Below, piece after piece: positions 25,565 to 34,940 of a stretch of 64,000 nucleotides of DNA. Both the position numbers and the translations under genes were made by a program. The notes under the pieces are model-generated. The model made no database searches, had not been told where the DNA came from, and saw only the letters and a program-made list of their open reading frames with translations. The DNA lies in NCBI GenBank assembly GCA_965221485.1, contig OZ244893.1, positions 1,922,001 to 1,986,000 on the forward strand. The letters run 5' to 3'. Position 1 is the first letter of the stretch; each line of letters starts with the position of its first letter. The stretch comes from JAJEBT01 sp965221485 (GTDB taxonomy: Bacteria > Pseudomonadota > Alphaproteobacteria > MPNO01 > UBA830).

Positions 25565-26806
25565 TCATGTGAGGAGAATTGCGCGAAAGTCGTTCACGTT
25601 CGTTCGCGTGGGGCCGGTTTGTACCAGATCCCCCAGCCGCTCAAAAAATCCGTAACTGTCATGCTGTTCAAGCATCCGGGAAGGATCCATTCCCAGGGCA
25701 CGGGACCGGTTCAGCGTATCGGGGTCGATGACAGCTCCAGCGGCATCTCCGGATCCGTCAATGCCGTCGGTGTCGCACGCAATTGCATAAATGTTCGATG
25801 CACCTTCCAGTGCAAGGGCAAGCGCCAGCAAATACTCGCAGTTTGGCCCTCCCCTGCCCCGGGTCCCTGTATGCGTCACCGTCAACTCACCGCCAGAAAT
25901 CACCACCCCGCGCGGCCATTGCTTCGCCATCAACGCATGTTCCCGGGCGATCTCCGCCGCTTCACCCTCCAGTTCGCTGCCCAGATTGTTGACCCGCAAT
26001 CCGGCCGTCCTGGCAAATTCCGCAGCGGCTCCCAGAGATTGATCCGGGCGAGCAATGATTTTGTAGTCCGCGCCTGAAAAACAGGGATCGCCGGGCTTTA
26101 CGGTTTCCCAGTCTCCGCGCGCGAGTGCAGTCAGGGCACCCGGAGGCAGATCGAGGCCGTATCGGGAAGCGACTTCCAGGGCGTCGGCACAGGTCGTCGG
26201 ATCCGGCGCTGTTGGCCCGGACCCGATGACCCCCGGGTCATCGCCCGGTACGTCCGATATTGCCAATGTGACCACTCGTGCCGGTGCTGCCGCAGCCGCA
26301 AGGCGTCCTCCCTTGATGGCCGAAAGGTGCTTTCGCAGGCAATTCATGTCCGATATTGGTGCCCCTGCTTTCAGAAGTGCGCGATTGATGGCGTGCTTTT
26401 CGGCAAGGCCGAGGCCCTCCGCCGGCTCGACCAGCAATGCCGATGCACCGCCTGACAGGAGGAACAGGAGAAGATCCCCGTCCCGCAGCGACCCGGCGGC
26501 TGACAGGAAGCGCGAGGCTGCCATTCGGCCCGAAGAGTCCGGTAGTGGATGACCGGCCTCAATCAGTTCGATGTGGCGCAGGGGAAGGCCATGCCCGTAG
26601 CGGGTCACCGCCATTCCCTCCACCGGTCCGGTCCAACTGCCTTCCACAGCGTTGGCCATGGAAGCTGCAGCCTTTCCGGCAGCAAGAACCAGCGTTCGTC
26701 CTGAGCGGGACGGGAGGTATTCCGGAACGACTCGCGCCGGATCCGCGGCAGCCACGGCCTCCTGGAACAATCTGGCAAGAAATGCCCGCGGTTTGATGCC
26801 GGTCAT
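25565..26806 (-). CDS. ttuD: Glycerate 2-kinase (TtuD/MOFRL family)
   Basis: This 413-residue kinase is of the GckA/TtuD type and phosphorylates D-glycerate or hydroxypyruvate-derived glycerate to 2-phosphoglycerate. The N-terminal domain has RTLVLAAGKAAASMANAVE and the nucleotide/substrate loops LLFLLSGGASALLVEP and LRKHLSAIKGGRLA. ISDVPGDDPGVIGSGPTAPDPTT and the C-terminal MOFRL domain (GVVISGGELTVTHTGTRGRG and CDTDGIDGSGDAAGA) follow. It overlaps the EamA gene by four bases and is 49 bases from pyk. This arrangement is typical of tartrate/glycerate or glyoxylate use in alphaproteobacteria. Confidence 0.94.
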   Translation of the reverse strand: MTGIKPRAFLARLFQEAVAAADPARVVPEYLPSRSGRTLVLAAGKAAASMANAVEGSWTGPVEGMAVTRYGHGLPLRHIELIEAGHPLPDSSGRMAASRFLSAAGSLRDGDLLLFLLSGGASALLVEPAEGLGLAEKHAINRALLKAGAPISDMNCLRKHLSAIKGGRLAAAAAPARVVTLAISDVPGDDPGVIGSGPTAPDPTTCADALEVASRYGLDLPPGALTALARGDWETVKPGDPCFSGADYKIIARPDQSLGAAAEFARTAGLRVNNLGSELEGEAAEIAREHALMAKQWPRGVVISGGELTVTHTGTRGRGGPNCEYLLALALALEGASNIYAIACDTDGIDGSGDAAGAVIDPDTLNRSRALGMDPSRMLEQHDSYGFFERLGDLVQTGPTRTNVNDFRAILLT

Positions 26807-27729
26807 CGGAGCAGACTCCCTCGGCGGGCCAGGATGATTCCGGCCAGTACTGCAACAGCGCCCAGGCCTTGTTGCAAACCGATCTGTTCATCGAACATGA
26901 CCCAGGCCAGGGCGGCAGCAGTGACCGGCTGCACGAGAAGACTGATCGATGCGAAGGCCACAGGCAGGTGCGCCAACGCCCATGCGATCAGCCCCTGACC
27001 CATGAATTGCGGCCCGGTTCCAAGTGCGATGAGTATGACCCAGCCCGCAATCGTGACCGGCACCATAGTCTCACCCAGGACAAGAGCGATCGGCAGGATG
27101 ATCAGGGCACTGACCGGAACGGCACGGATCATGATTGCAATGGTGGAGTAACGAATCCGCAACCGCTGAATGATCATCTGATAGGCCGCATAGAATACGG
27201 CCGTCATGACACCGAACAGGTCCCCGACAAACTGTGTTGGACTGGTGGACAAACTCGCCTGGGACAGCACCAGAATCCCTGACATGGCAGCCGCAAGCCC
27301 GATGAGGAAAGTTCTCGTCACCGCAGTGCGAAACAGGATCCAACCCGCCAGCACCACGAACACGGGGGCCACATTGGCGAGAAGTGTTGCATTTGCGACT
27401 GTTGTGAATTCTATGGAGAAGTGCCAGACAGCAATGTCTCCGCCGAGACACGCTCCAGCCAGAATCATGAGCAAGGTATCCCGATGCCCGGGAGACCGTT
27501 GCCTGAGCGGCGCCGTGCGGCCACGCGGCGTTCTTAAGGCCGCTGCAATCACCCAGTAGAGCGGAATGGCGAACAGAAAACGATAAAATCCCGTTGCACT
27601 CGGGCCGAGTTCACTCAGCCGGACGAGAATGGGCGCAAATGCGATCACAACCGCACCTGTTACCAGCCCCAGGATTGCAATGCGCTGGGCACCGGGCGAA
27701 GAGAATTCCTGGAGGGAAGAAGATGCCAT
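26803..27729 (-). CDS. EamA/DMT-family transporter (RhaT/YdcZ-like permease)
   Basis: This 308-residue inner-membrane protein has about ten hydrophobic helices in two repeated EamA domains. The first starts LGLVTGAVVIAFAPILVRL and the second near TFLIGLAAAMSGILVL. Signature segments are ATGFYRFLFAIPLYW and ATLLANVAPVFVVLAGWILF. DMT carriers of this type export or exchange metabolites such as amino acids or small acids. It is the first gene of the operon with glycerate kinase and pyruvate kinase, with a four-base overlap, so its cargo may be linked to three-carbon acids. That link is inference only. Confidence 0.9.
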   Translation of the reverse strand: MASSSLQEFSSPGAQRIAILGLVTGAVVIAFAPILVRLSELGPSATGFYRFLFAIPLYWVIAAALRTPRGRTAPLRQRSPGHRDTLLMILAGACLGGDIAVWHFSIEFTTVANATLLANVAPVFVVLAGWILFRTAVTRTFLIGLAAAMSGILVLSQASLSTSPTQFVGDLFGVMTAVFYAAYQMIIQRLRIRYSTIAIMIRAVPVSALIILPIALVLGETMVPVTIAGWVILIALGTGPQFMGQGLIAWALAHLPVAFASISLLVQPVTAAALAWVMFDEQIGLQQGLGAVAVLAGIILARRGSLLR

Positions 27730-28104
27730 CAGGTGGTTTGAGGCCCGATACCGAGACCAGGCATACGCTGGCAGCCGTCATCCCGGGCCCGGATCATGCA
27801 AAGAGCAATCTTGTCTTTCGTATCCCGAGAGCACATGCGCTTCCTGCCCCGGGTATGAGCGTTCAACAGGTTTCCTGTAGAATCAGGGTCTTGGAAATTG
27901 ATAATGCCACGCAATCAACCGCATCGACTGCCATACAACCTGCATCATTTCGGGGGCGTTGTCATTACCGTTTCGAACGACGAAGGAATCTTCGGAACCC
28001 ATGGCAGCCCTCAGGCAGCAAACGGGAAGTCCGTGCGGTCGGTCTTTGCATCAGGTCTGGATTGGCGATATATCACCGGCTGAATACGACGGGGAGATAC
28101 ACGG
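27730..28104. other. Intergenic between divergent genes, 375 bases
   Basis: Separates the EamA gene (minus) from the DUF1244 gene (plus) and should hold both promoters. A 60-codon plus-strand frame ending at 28083 is possible but has no clear ribosome site or recognisable family. GGGGAG at about 28090 is the likely ribosome-binding site of the next gene. Confidence 0.45.
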
Positions 28105-28401
28105 ATGGATGAAAATACTCGGACAGAGCTGGAGGCCGCTGCATTTCGAAGTCTCGTGAACCATTTGCAGGAACGGACTGATGTGCAAAATATCGAACTG
28201 ATGAATTTGGCAGGCTTCTGCCGCAACTGTCTCAGCCGCTGGTACCAGGAAGCCGCCAACCAGCGCGGCCTCGAACTCGACAAGGACGGGGCCCGGGAAA
28301 TTGTCTACGGCATGCCCTTCTCCGAATGGCGTGACAAGTATCAGACCGAGGCAACACCCGAACAGAAGGCTCGCCTCAAGGACTCCATGAAGGGTCACTG
28401 A
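28105..28401 (+). CDS. DUF1244 family protein
   Basis: This 98-residue protein matches DUF1244, a small conserved family of proteobacteria. The diagnostic centre is ELMNLAGFCRNCLSRWYQEA followed by YGMPFSEWRDKYQTEAT. The two cysteines in CRNC could bind metal or form a redox pair. GGGGAG lies about 10 bases before the ATG. The function is not established. It lies upstream of gapR on the same strand, 322 bases apart. Confidence 0.92.
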   Translation: MDENTRTELEAAAFRSLVNHLQERTDVQNIELMNLAGFCRNCLSRWYQEAANQRGLELDKDGAREIVYGMPFSEWRDKYQTEATPEQKARLKDSMKGH

Positions 28402-28723
28402 TCGCCCTGATCGCGACGAGCGATTGTGAATTCGGAAACAAGTTCACTGACGGCATTTGGACATTCCGGCGGCCCAACGCCTCGCGGTTACCGGGTAGCG
28501 ATCGCACTCCGAATTTAGGGTTTCTTCGGCCGGTCGCCTGGCCAGCAGGAAGCTGCATTGCGCCGGGTATGGGCTCTTCCCTGATAGCCCGCCAGTTCCG
28601 ACCATTTAATCCTTGCAGGACAGGCGATTGCCGTTTCACGGCCAGGCGGAAACGAATATTGTGATTCGCCCGCAGGTCCATACATTGTCTGCCGCAAAAT
28701 TCTTGAATCAAGGAGCTCCAGGC
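28402..28723. other. Intergenic, 322 bases
   Basis: Between the DUF1244 gene and gapR. The only clear signal is AGGAG at about 28711, the gapR ribosome-binding site. No gene was recognised. Confidence 0.5.
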
Positions 28724-28999
28724 ATGGCCGATGATTATGTCGCCCAGGAACGGTTACGGTCTTTCGTCGATCGAATAGAACGGTTGGAGGAAGAAAGGGC
28801 GACAGTGTCGGCCGATATTCGTGAGGTTTATTCGGAAGCAAAGGGGAATGGTTTCGACCCCAAGATCATTCGCCGGGTCATCCGCCTGCGGAAGATGGAA
28901 GAAAACCAACGCCAGGAAGAAGAATACCTGCTGGACACCTACCTGGCCGCTCTGGGCATGACCGCGGGGCCCGAATCTTCACAGCAAGGCGGGTCGTAA
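28724..28999 (+). CDS. gapR: GapR (DUF2312) chromosome-structuring DNA-binding protein
   Basis: This 91-residue protein has the conserved GapR sequence: LRSFVDRIERLEEERATVSA, DIREVYSEAKGNGFD and PKIIRRVIRLRKMEENQRQE. In Caulobacter GapR forms a clamp around over-twisted DNA and helps replication and chromosome segregation. The fold is all-helical with a coiled-coil N-terminal half, visible here as a heptad-like charged pattern. The family is essentially alphaproteobacterial, which supports the taxonomic call. The start at 28724 has AGGAG eight bases upstream, so the longer open frame is rejected. Length is normal. Confidence 0.95.
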   Translation: MADDYVAQERLRSFVDRIERLEEERATVSADIREVYSEAKGNGFDPKIIRRVIRLRKMEENQRQEEEYLLDTYLAALGMTAGPESSQQGGS

Positions 29000-29166
29000 A
29001 GGGTCTCTGCGACTGCCCCGCGTTGCTTCCGTCTCCGGCAAGCGAAGGGACCAGAAGATCCCGCACTGCCGAAAAACTTGGGTCGCGGCTGCTACCCGGC
29101 GAATGGAGGGACGGAAACCAGCAAACCAGTCCTGATTGCAAGCCTCAACAGCTTGAGTGCCGAAAG

Positions 29167-29874
29167 TCAGAATTTCTCGACCCAGGGTCTGAGCTCGATC
29201 TCCCATGTCCAGGATGAACGGTGCTGCCGATGAACATGAAGGTAGGTTTTTGCAATTTCGTCAGGCAGAAGCATCGCATCCTCACCCCGTTCCGCCGCAC
29301 GTTTGTCATCGGGTCCCTGCAGGATACCGCCGTCAATGACAAAGTGAGCCACATGGATGTTGCGAGGCTGCAATTCCCGAGCGAGGGATTGCGCCAGACC
29401 CCGCAATCCGAACTTGCCCATGGCGAACGAGGAAGAATTGGGATACCCCTTGACGCTCGCCGAGGCACCCGTAAGGAGAATCGTGCCGCTACCCCTTGCG
29501 ATCATCTGGCGCGCAGCCTGGCGGGCCACAAGAAACCCGCCAAAACAGCTGATCTCGATGGCGGTACGTACAGCCTCGGGATCAAGGTCCACGATCGGAC
29601 CGCGAGCCCGGTTCGAGGCGTTATAGACCACGATATCGGGCTCTCCCATATCCGCCGTGACCGCTTCGAACAAGGCTTCGACCTGCCCCGGATCAGCTCC
29701 ATCACAGCTATAGGCCCGGGCCCCGGTTTCCGAACATAATCCGGAGAGTTTTTCCGTGTTCCGCGCTGCAATCGCAACCTGAATTCCTTCACTCGCAAAC
29801 AAACGCGTCAATGACGCACTCAATCCTCGTCCGGCACCAACAATCAGAGCCTTTTCCTGGTCAGCCAATTTCAA
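29167..29874 (-). CDS. SDR-fold oxidoreductase with catalytic Tyr replaced by Phe
   Basis: This 235-residue classical SDR has the cofactor motif IVGAGRGLSASLTRLFASEG and an NADP-like Arg in AARNTEKLS. The usual N-N-A-G region reads VYNASNRARG. The Ser of the catalytic tetrad is probably in LTGASASVKGYPN. The expected YxxxK is FAMGK in SSSFAMGKFGL, so the general-acid Tyr is Phe. Proteins with this form are known within the SDR superfamily, so it is probably a family trait and not a recent mutation. Catalysis may be lost or use another residue. It lies 36 bases downstream of the acyl-CoA synthetase on the same strand. Confidence 0.88.
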   Translation of the reverse strand: MKLADQEKALIVGAGRGLSASLTRLFASEGIQVAIAARNTEKLSGLCSETGARAYSCDGADPGQVEALFEAVTADMGEPDIVVYNASNRARGPIVDLDPEAVRTAIEISCFGGFLVARQAARQMIARGSGTILLTGASASVKGYPNSSSFAMGKFGLRGLAQSLARELQPRNIHVAHFVIDGGILQGPDDKRAAERGEDAMLLPDEIAKTYLHVHRQHRSSWTWEIELRPWVEKF

Positions 29875-29910
29875 TCTCCCCGAATACGGACGTCCCGTGC
29901 CAGCACTGCC

Positions 29911-31695
29911 TCAGGCATACAGGCCTTCCAGCGCCTCACCATATCTGTCCTTGATAACATGCCGACGGATTTTGAGCGAAGGCGTCATCATCTCATTCTC
30001 GATTGTGAATTCCTCATCCATCAGAATGAAATTGCGAACACGTTCGATCACCGACAGTTCAACATTGATGCGGTTCACCGCGTCCGAAATGGCCTTGCGA
30101 AATCCGTCCTCCTTGATCAGAGATGACAGATCGGCCGGATGACCGCCCGCTTCGGCCCACTCCGCTGCGAAGTCCGGATCCGGCACGATGAGAGCCACCA
30201 GATACGGCTTGCGGTCGCCTATGACCATCGCCTGGGAAATTTCCGGCTGCCGCGTCAGAAATCCCTCGACTCGCTGCGGAGAAATATTGTCACCACCCGA
30301 ATTGACAATGATATCCTTCTTGCGATCGGTAATGACCAGATGGCCATCCTCATCAAACTCTCCGACATCGCCCGTATGCAGCCAACCATCGATGATGGTT
30401 TCCGCTGTCTCATCCGGCCTGTTCCAGTAACCCTGCATCAGCAATTCGCCGCGAACGAGAATTTCTCCGTCATCCGCAATCCGCACCTCGACATCGACAA
30501 CCGGCGGACCCACAGTCTTCATCTTGTTCCGGCTGGGAAGGTTGCAGCTGATAACGGGCGCTGCTTCGGTCATGCCATATCCTTGCACCAGAAGCAGACC
30601 CAGTGCCTGAAAAAACACTCCGATTTCATAGTCCAGCGGCGCACCACCCGAAACGATCGCTTTCAGACGTCCGCCAAACCGCTCGGAAACCTTGGATCGA
30701 ACCAGCTTGTCCAGCAGAGGATCAAGCATGCGATCGGTGATTGACAGCGGCGCGTTTTCATATCGGCGCCTGCCGTTCTCAACCGCCTTCATGAACAGCT
30801 TCTCGGAGACACCACCCTTCTGGCGAATGCCGCGCAGAATTCGGCCATGCATGGTCTCGTACAGTCGGGGTACAGCCGTCATGATTGTGGGGCGAGCCTC
30901 GACCATATTGGCAGCCAGCCGGTCCAGACCCTCCGCGTAATAGATCTGCGCCTTGATCGAAAGGGGAAACATCAGTCCCGCCGTGTGCTCGTAGGAATGG
31001 GACAACGGCAGGAACGAAAGAAAAACCTCGTCTCCAAGTCCGAGTTCGCTGATGACCCGATGGGCACCCTTGCAGTTCGAAATGATCGCCCCGTGACTGA
31101 GCATCACACCCTTGGGCGTGCCGCCGGTCCCCGACGTATAAATCAGACAGGAGGTGTCTTCGCGCCGAATTCCGGACACGTCAGGAAGGTAATTTTCATG
31201 GCGACCCAGCAGTTCCTCCCAGGCGTAACAGGCCACATCCCCTTCCCCAGCCGAATCGCCGAGGGGATCCATCGCAATGACAAACTCAATCCCCGCCTCC
31301 CTGGCTGCAGGCAACAGATTACGAGCGAGATTCGGTCCGGATACGATTACCCCCCTTGCTCCAGAGTCCTTGAGAATATGCAGATGGTCGCTGACCTTGT
31401 TGGTGGTATAGGCAGGTACACAAATCGCGCCGAGAGACATGATGGCGAGGTCGGCGATCATCCACTCGGGCCGGCTTTCGGAAAGCAGCACGACGCGGTC
31501 GCCGGCGCTGATGCCCAACGCAGCAAGAGCCCCGCTCAACGCACCGGATTGGCTGCGTGCCGCGTTCCCCGATACAGGTTGCCATTCGCCATCCGTTTTG
31601 CTCCACAGGAATGCCCTGTCACCGATTTCTGCCGTATTCTGGTAGAACATTGCCGGCAAACTGACATATGAGTCGTAATCCATTGTCACCACCAT
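29911..31695 (-). CDS. AMP-forming long-chain acyl-CoA synthetase
   Basis: This ligase of about 594 residues activates fatty acids to acyl-CoA via an acyl-adenylate. The P-loop-like motif YTSGTGGTPKGVMLSHGA is followed by LSFLPLSHSYEHTAG, VQGYGMTEAAPVISCN (A5), WLHTGDVGEFDEDGHL (A7) and DRKKDIIVNSGGDNISP (A8). It is closest in style to FadD15/FACL-type proteins. Two nearby ATGs are possible. The inner one at 31683 (MDYDSY) has GGTGGTG just upstream and may be the real start. It is probably co-transcribed with the SDR. It would act in the cytoplasm at the inner membrane. Confidence 0.93.
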   Translation of the reverse strand: MVVTMDYDSYVSLPAMFYQNTAEIGDRAFLWSKTDGEWQPVSGNAARSQSGALSGALAALGISAGDRVVLLSESRPEWMIADLAIMSLGAICVPAYTTNKVSDHLHILKDSGARGVIVSGPNLARNLLPAAREAGIEFVIAMDPLGDSAGEGDVACYAWEELLGRHENYLPDVSGIRREDTSCLIYTSGTGGTPKGVMLSHGAIISNCKGAHRVISELGLGDEVFLSFLPLSHSYEHTAGLMFPLSIKAQIYYAEGLDRLAANMVEARPTIMTAVPRLYETMHGRILRGIRQKGGVSEKLFMKAVENGRRRYENAPLSITDRMLDPLLDKLVRSKVSERFGGRLKAIVSGGAPLDYEIGVFFQALGLLLVQGYGMTEAAPVISCNLPSRNKMKTVGPPVVDVEVRIADDGEILVRGELLMQGYWNRPDETAETIIDGWLHTGDVGEFDEDGHLVITDRKKDIIVNSGGDNISPQRVEGFLTRQPEISQAMVIGDRKPYLVALIVPDPDFAAEWAEAGGHPADLSSLIKEDGFRKAISDAVNRINVELSVIERVRNFILMDEEFTIENEMMTPSLKIRRHVIKDRYGEALEGLYA

Positions 31696-31794
31696 TGGTA
31701 AATCACAAGCCCCGGTCTATATCATATTCGGATACCGGCCCGGGTTGGAACAGGGCCTGGTCGAATTGAACACAACAGATCCGGAGTACAAGGC

Positions 31795-33582
31795 ATGACG
31801 TCGGCGCTGGCAAGCGACACTGCGCTCGGTCAACTTCCTGAATGGAATCTCGGCGATCTCTATGCCGGCATGGACTGCGAGGAACTCGCGGCAGACATCG
31901 CGCGCGCAGACAACAGGGTGTCGTCGTTTCAGAAGTCCTGGAAAAACAGCCTCGCCGACCTCGACAGCAATGCATTCCAGACCGCGATCGCGGAATATGA
32001 AGACATCCAGGAGTTGTTGGGCCGGATCATGAGTTATGTGGACCTCCTCCACGCCTCCGATCTTTCCGACACCAGCCTTGCTCGCTTCTGCCAGACGACC
32101 CGGGAACAGGTCAACGATATCTCGACGGGTTTGCTGTTCTTCACAATCGAGATCAATGAGATTGAAGATGCCCGGCTGGAGCCGCTGCTCAGCGGTCCGG
32201 CCGGGCGCTACAGACGCTGGATCGAGACAGTGCGGGCGTTCCGTCCCCACCAACTGGAGGAGAATCAGGAGCGCCTCCTGCACGAAAAACGGATTGCAGG
32301 TGCCGGTGCCTGGACCCGCCTGTTTGACGAGACCCTGACTGATCTCCGGTTCGATGTTGATGACCGCTCCATGACCCTGGAAGAGGTTCTCAATCTCCTG
32401 ACCGATCGCGACACCGATTTGCGCCGCAAGGCCGCAATATCGCTGGGCGAGGTGCTCGCGCAGAATGGACGCGTCTTTTCGCTCGTCATGAACACCCTGG
32501 CGAAGGACAAGGAGATCGAGGACCGCTGGCGCGGGTTTGTGCAGCCGCAATCATCGCGCAACCTGTCCAATCAGGTCGAGGATAATGTTGTCGACGCGCT
32601 CAACGAGGCGGTGCGGGCTGCGTTCCCCGATATCTCCCACCGCTATTACCGGATGAAAGCATCATGGATGCACAAGGATGTTCTCGACCACTGGGACCGA
32701 AATGCGCCACTGCCAGAAGCCGCGGCCGGAGCTATTTCCTGGCTCGAGGCAAAGGACACGGTCCTTGACGCATACGCGGACTTTTCCGGGGAACTCGCCG
32801 ATGTCGGGCGGCAATTCTTTGAGCACGACTGGATTGACGCGTCATTGCGAGAAGGCAAGGCCTCCGGTGCTTTTGCCCATCCAACGGTTCCCTCGGTCCA
32901 TCCCTATCTCCTGCTCAACTATCAGGGAAAGGTCCGCGACGTCATGACCCTTGCCCATGAGCTCGGGCACGGTGTCCATCAGGTCCTGGCGGCGCATCAG
33001 GGGGCTCTGCTCTCCGATACACCGCTGACACTGGCCGAAACAGCATCGGTGTTTGGTGAAATGCTGACCTTTCGCAAGATGCTCTCTCGGGAAACAGACA
33101 CCCTCCGCCGCAAGATTATGCTGGCCGGCAAGGTCGAGGACATGATCAATACGGTGATCCGGCAGATCGCCTTCTACAATTTCGAACTCCGGTTTCACAA
33201 TACCCGACGCAACGGAGAACTCTCCGGCGAGGAGATCTGCGACCTGTGGATCGATATCCAGTCGGAAAGTCTCGGGGACGCTGTCCGGCTCGACGATACA
33301 TATCGCTGGTACTGGGCCTACATCCCGCATTTCATTCATTCACCATTCTATGTCTACGCCTATGCGTTCGGCGACTGTCTGGTGAACTCTCTTTATGCCG
33401 CTTACGAAACTGCCTCCGCAGGTTTCGCTGAAAAATACCTGACCATGCTGCGGGCCGGAGGATCGCTTCACCACCGGGATCTGCTCGCTCCCTTCGGACT
33501 CGACGCCACCGACCCCGAATTCTGGCAGCAGGGGTTGGGTGTGATCCGGGGGCTAATTGAAGAACTGGAAGACATCGGCTGA
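31795..33582 (+). CDS. pepF: M3-family oligoendopeptidase F
   Basis: This 595-residue cytoplasmic zinc metallopeptidase is of the PepF/M3B type. The metal site is H388-E389-x-x-H392 in LAHELGHGVHQ, with the third ligand Glu in LAETASVFGEML about 25 residues on. The N-terminal opening WNLGDLYAGMDCEELAAD and the helical prolyl-endopeptidase-like channel domain fit the family, and the length is complete. It hydrolyses short peptides. It is followed after eight bases by the ABC1-family kinase gene, so the two are likely co-transcribed. It is divergent from the acyl-CoA synthetase. Confidence 0.95.
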   Translation: MTSALASDTALGQLPEWNLGDLYAGMDCEELAADIARADNRVSSFQKSWKNSLADLDSNAFQTAIAEYEDIQELLGRIMSYVDLLHASDLSDTSLARFCQTTREQVNDISTGLLFFTIEINEIEDARLEPLLSGPAGRYRRWIETVRAFRPHQLEENQERLLHEKRIAGAGAWTRLFDETLTDLRFDVDDRSMTLEEVLNLLTDRDTDLRRKAAISLGEVLAQNGRVFSLVMNTLAKDKEIEDRWRGFVQPQSSRNLSNQVEDNVVDALNEAVRAAFPDISHRYYRMKASWMHKDVLDHWDRNAPLPEAAAGAISWLEAKDTVLDAYADFSGELADVGRQFFEHDWIDASLREGKASGAFAHPTVPSVHPYLLLNYQGKVRDVMTLAHELGHGVHQVLAAHQGALLSDTPLTLAETASVFGEMLTFRKMLSRETDTLRRKIMLAGKVEDMINTVIRQIAFYNFELRFHNTRRNGELSGEEICDLWIDIQSESLGDAVRLDDTYRWYWAYIPHFIHSPFYVYAYAFGDCLVNSLYAAYETASAGFAEKYLTMLRAGGSLHHRDLLAPFGLDATDPEFWQQGLGVIRGLIEELEDIG

Positions 33583-33590
33583 GAAAGACA

Positions 33591-34940
33591 TTGGCTGATT
33601 CCAGGGATACCGACACGCTGGGAGGGCGGGCCCGGCGTTATGCCAGAGTAGGCCGCACGGTGGGCGGACTGGCCGCCCGCGTTGCGGGTCACCGTTATCT
33701 CGGTTTCGAACTTGACAGGGAACGGCATGCGGAAGAGCTGCGGGCCGCGCTCGGTGCGCTCAAGGGACCCTTGATGAAGGTGGCCCAGATCATGTCGACG
33801 ATCCCTGACGTGCTTCCCCAGGAATACACGAACGAGCTTCAGGCCCTTCAAGCCGATGCGCCGTCCATGGGGTGGCTGTTCGTACGTCGCCGGATGGCGA
33901 AGGAGCTGGGACCGGACTGGCAGGAGCGCTTTGGCCAGTTCGAGCACGAAGCTTCGGCCGCAGCTTCTCTCGGACAGGTGCACAGGGCTACCTCCCTGGA
34001 CGGGCAGCCGCTTGCCTGCAAGCTACAGTATCCCGACATGTCGTCAGCCGTGGAGGCCGATCTCAAGCAACTGCGGGTCATTTTCGCCCTCTATCATCGC
34101 TACGACCAATCCATCAACACGAAGGACATCCGCCGCGAGATTTCGGATCGCCTGCGCGAAGAGCTGGATTACGAGCTCGAGCGCCGACACATGGATCTGT
34201 ACCGCCTCATGCTTGCGGAATGCGAGGACATCCACGTCCCGGAATCCGTTCCCGAACTCTCGACACGGCGGTTGCTCACCATGTCGTGGCTGGAAGGGAC
34301 CCGTCTGCTCGACTGGGCGGAAGCGGATCAGGAAACCCGTAATCGGGTGGCCCGCAACATGTTCGAGGCATGGTACTTGCCGTTTTATATGCATGGCATC
34401 ATCCATGGCGACCCCCATCTCGGAAACTATTCGGTTCGCCCTGACGCTGCCATCAATCTGCTTGATTTCGGTTGCATTCGCATATTCCGACCGCGGTTCG
34501 TTCAGGGCGTGATCGATCTGTACCGGGCCCTGGAAACCAACGATTCTGATCTGGCCGCCCATGCATATCAGACCTGGGGCTTCACCGATCTCTCGAACGA
34601 AGTCCTTGAAATCCTGAATCTCTGGGCTGCCTTTCTCTATGGCCCTCTGCTTGAAGACCGCAAACGCCGCATCCAGGAAACGAGCGGAACCGCCTATGGT
34701 GCCAGCGTAGCGCACAAGGTCCACGAAGAACTCCGTCGCCTCGGCGGTGTCACACCGCCGCGTGAGTTCGTCCTGATGGACCGGGCCGCTATTGGACTTG
34801 GGTCCGTTTTTCTCCGCCTCCAGGCGGAAATCAACTGGCATGCGCTGTTCCGGGGCATGATCTCCGACTTTTCTGTTGAGGCGCTTCAACAACGTCAGGA
34901 CCAGAGCCTGCAACAGATCGGAATCACAGTCCCCGACTGA
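33591..34940 (+). CDS. ABC1/UbiB-family atypical kinase (AarF-like)
   Basis: This protein of 449 residues starts at a TTG. It carries the ABC1 (ADCK/UbiB) protein-kinase-like fold. The extended N-terminal motif KxGQ is represented by MKVAQIMSTIPDVLP, where Ala stands for Gly. The alanine-rich nucleotide loop is EASAAASLGQVHRA, the lysine is in PLACKLQYPDM, the catalytic loop is GIIHGDPHLGN, and the metal Asp is in INLLDFGCIRIF. Family members support ubiquinone biosynthesis or lipid handling through ATPase activity and not through protein phosphorylation. It lies eight bases after pepF. It lacks C-terminal membrane helices and is therefore not a classical UbiB. Confidence 0.9.
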   Translation: MADSRDTDTLGGRARRYARVGRTVGGLAARVAGHRYLGFELDRERHAEELRAALGALKGPLMKVAQIMSTIPDVLPQEYTNELQALQADAPSMGWLFVRRRMAKELGPDWQERFGQFEHEASAAASLGQVHRATSLDGQPLACKLQYPDMSSAVEADLKQLRVIFALYHRYDQSINTKDIRREISDRLREELDYELERRHMDLYRLMLAECEDIHVPESVPELSTRRLLTMSWLEGTRLLDWAEADQETRNRVARNMFEAWYLPFYMHGIIHGDPHLGNYSVRPDAAINLLDFGCIRIFRPRFVQGVIDLYRALETNDSDLAAHAYQTWGFTDLSNEVLEILNLWAAFLYGPLLEDRKRRIQETSGTAYGASVAHKVHEELRRLGGVTPPREFVLMDRAAIGLGSVFLRLQAEINWHALFRGMISDFSVEALQQRQDQSLQQIGITVPD

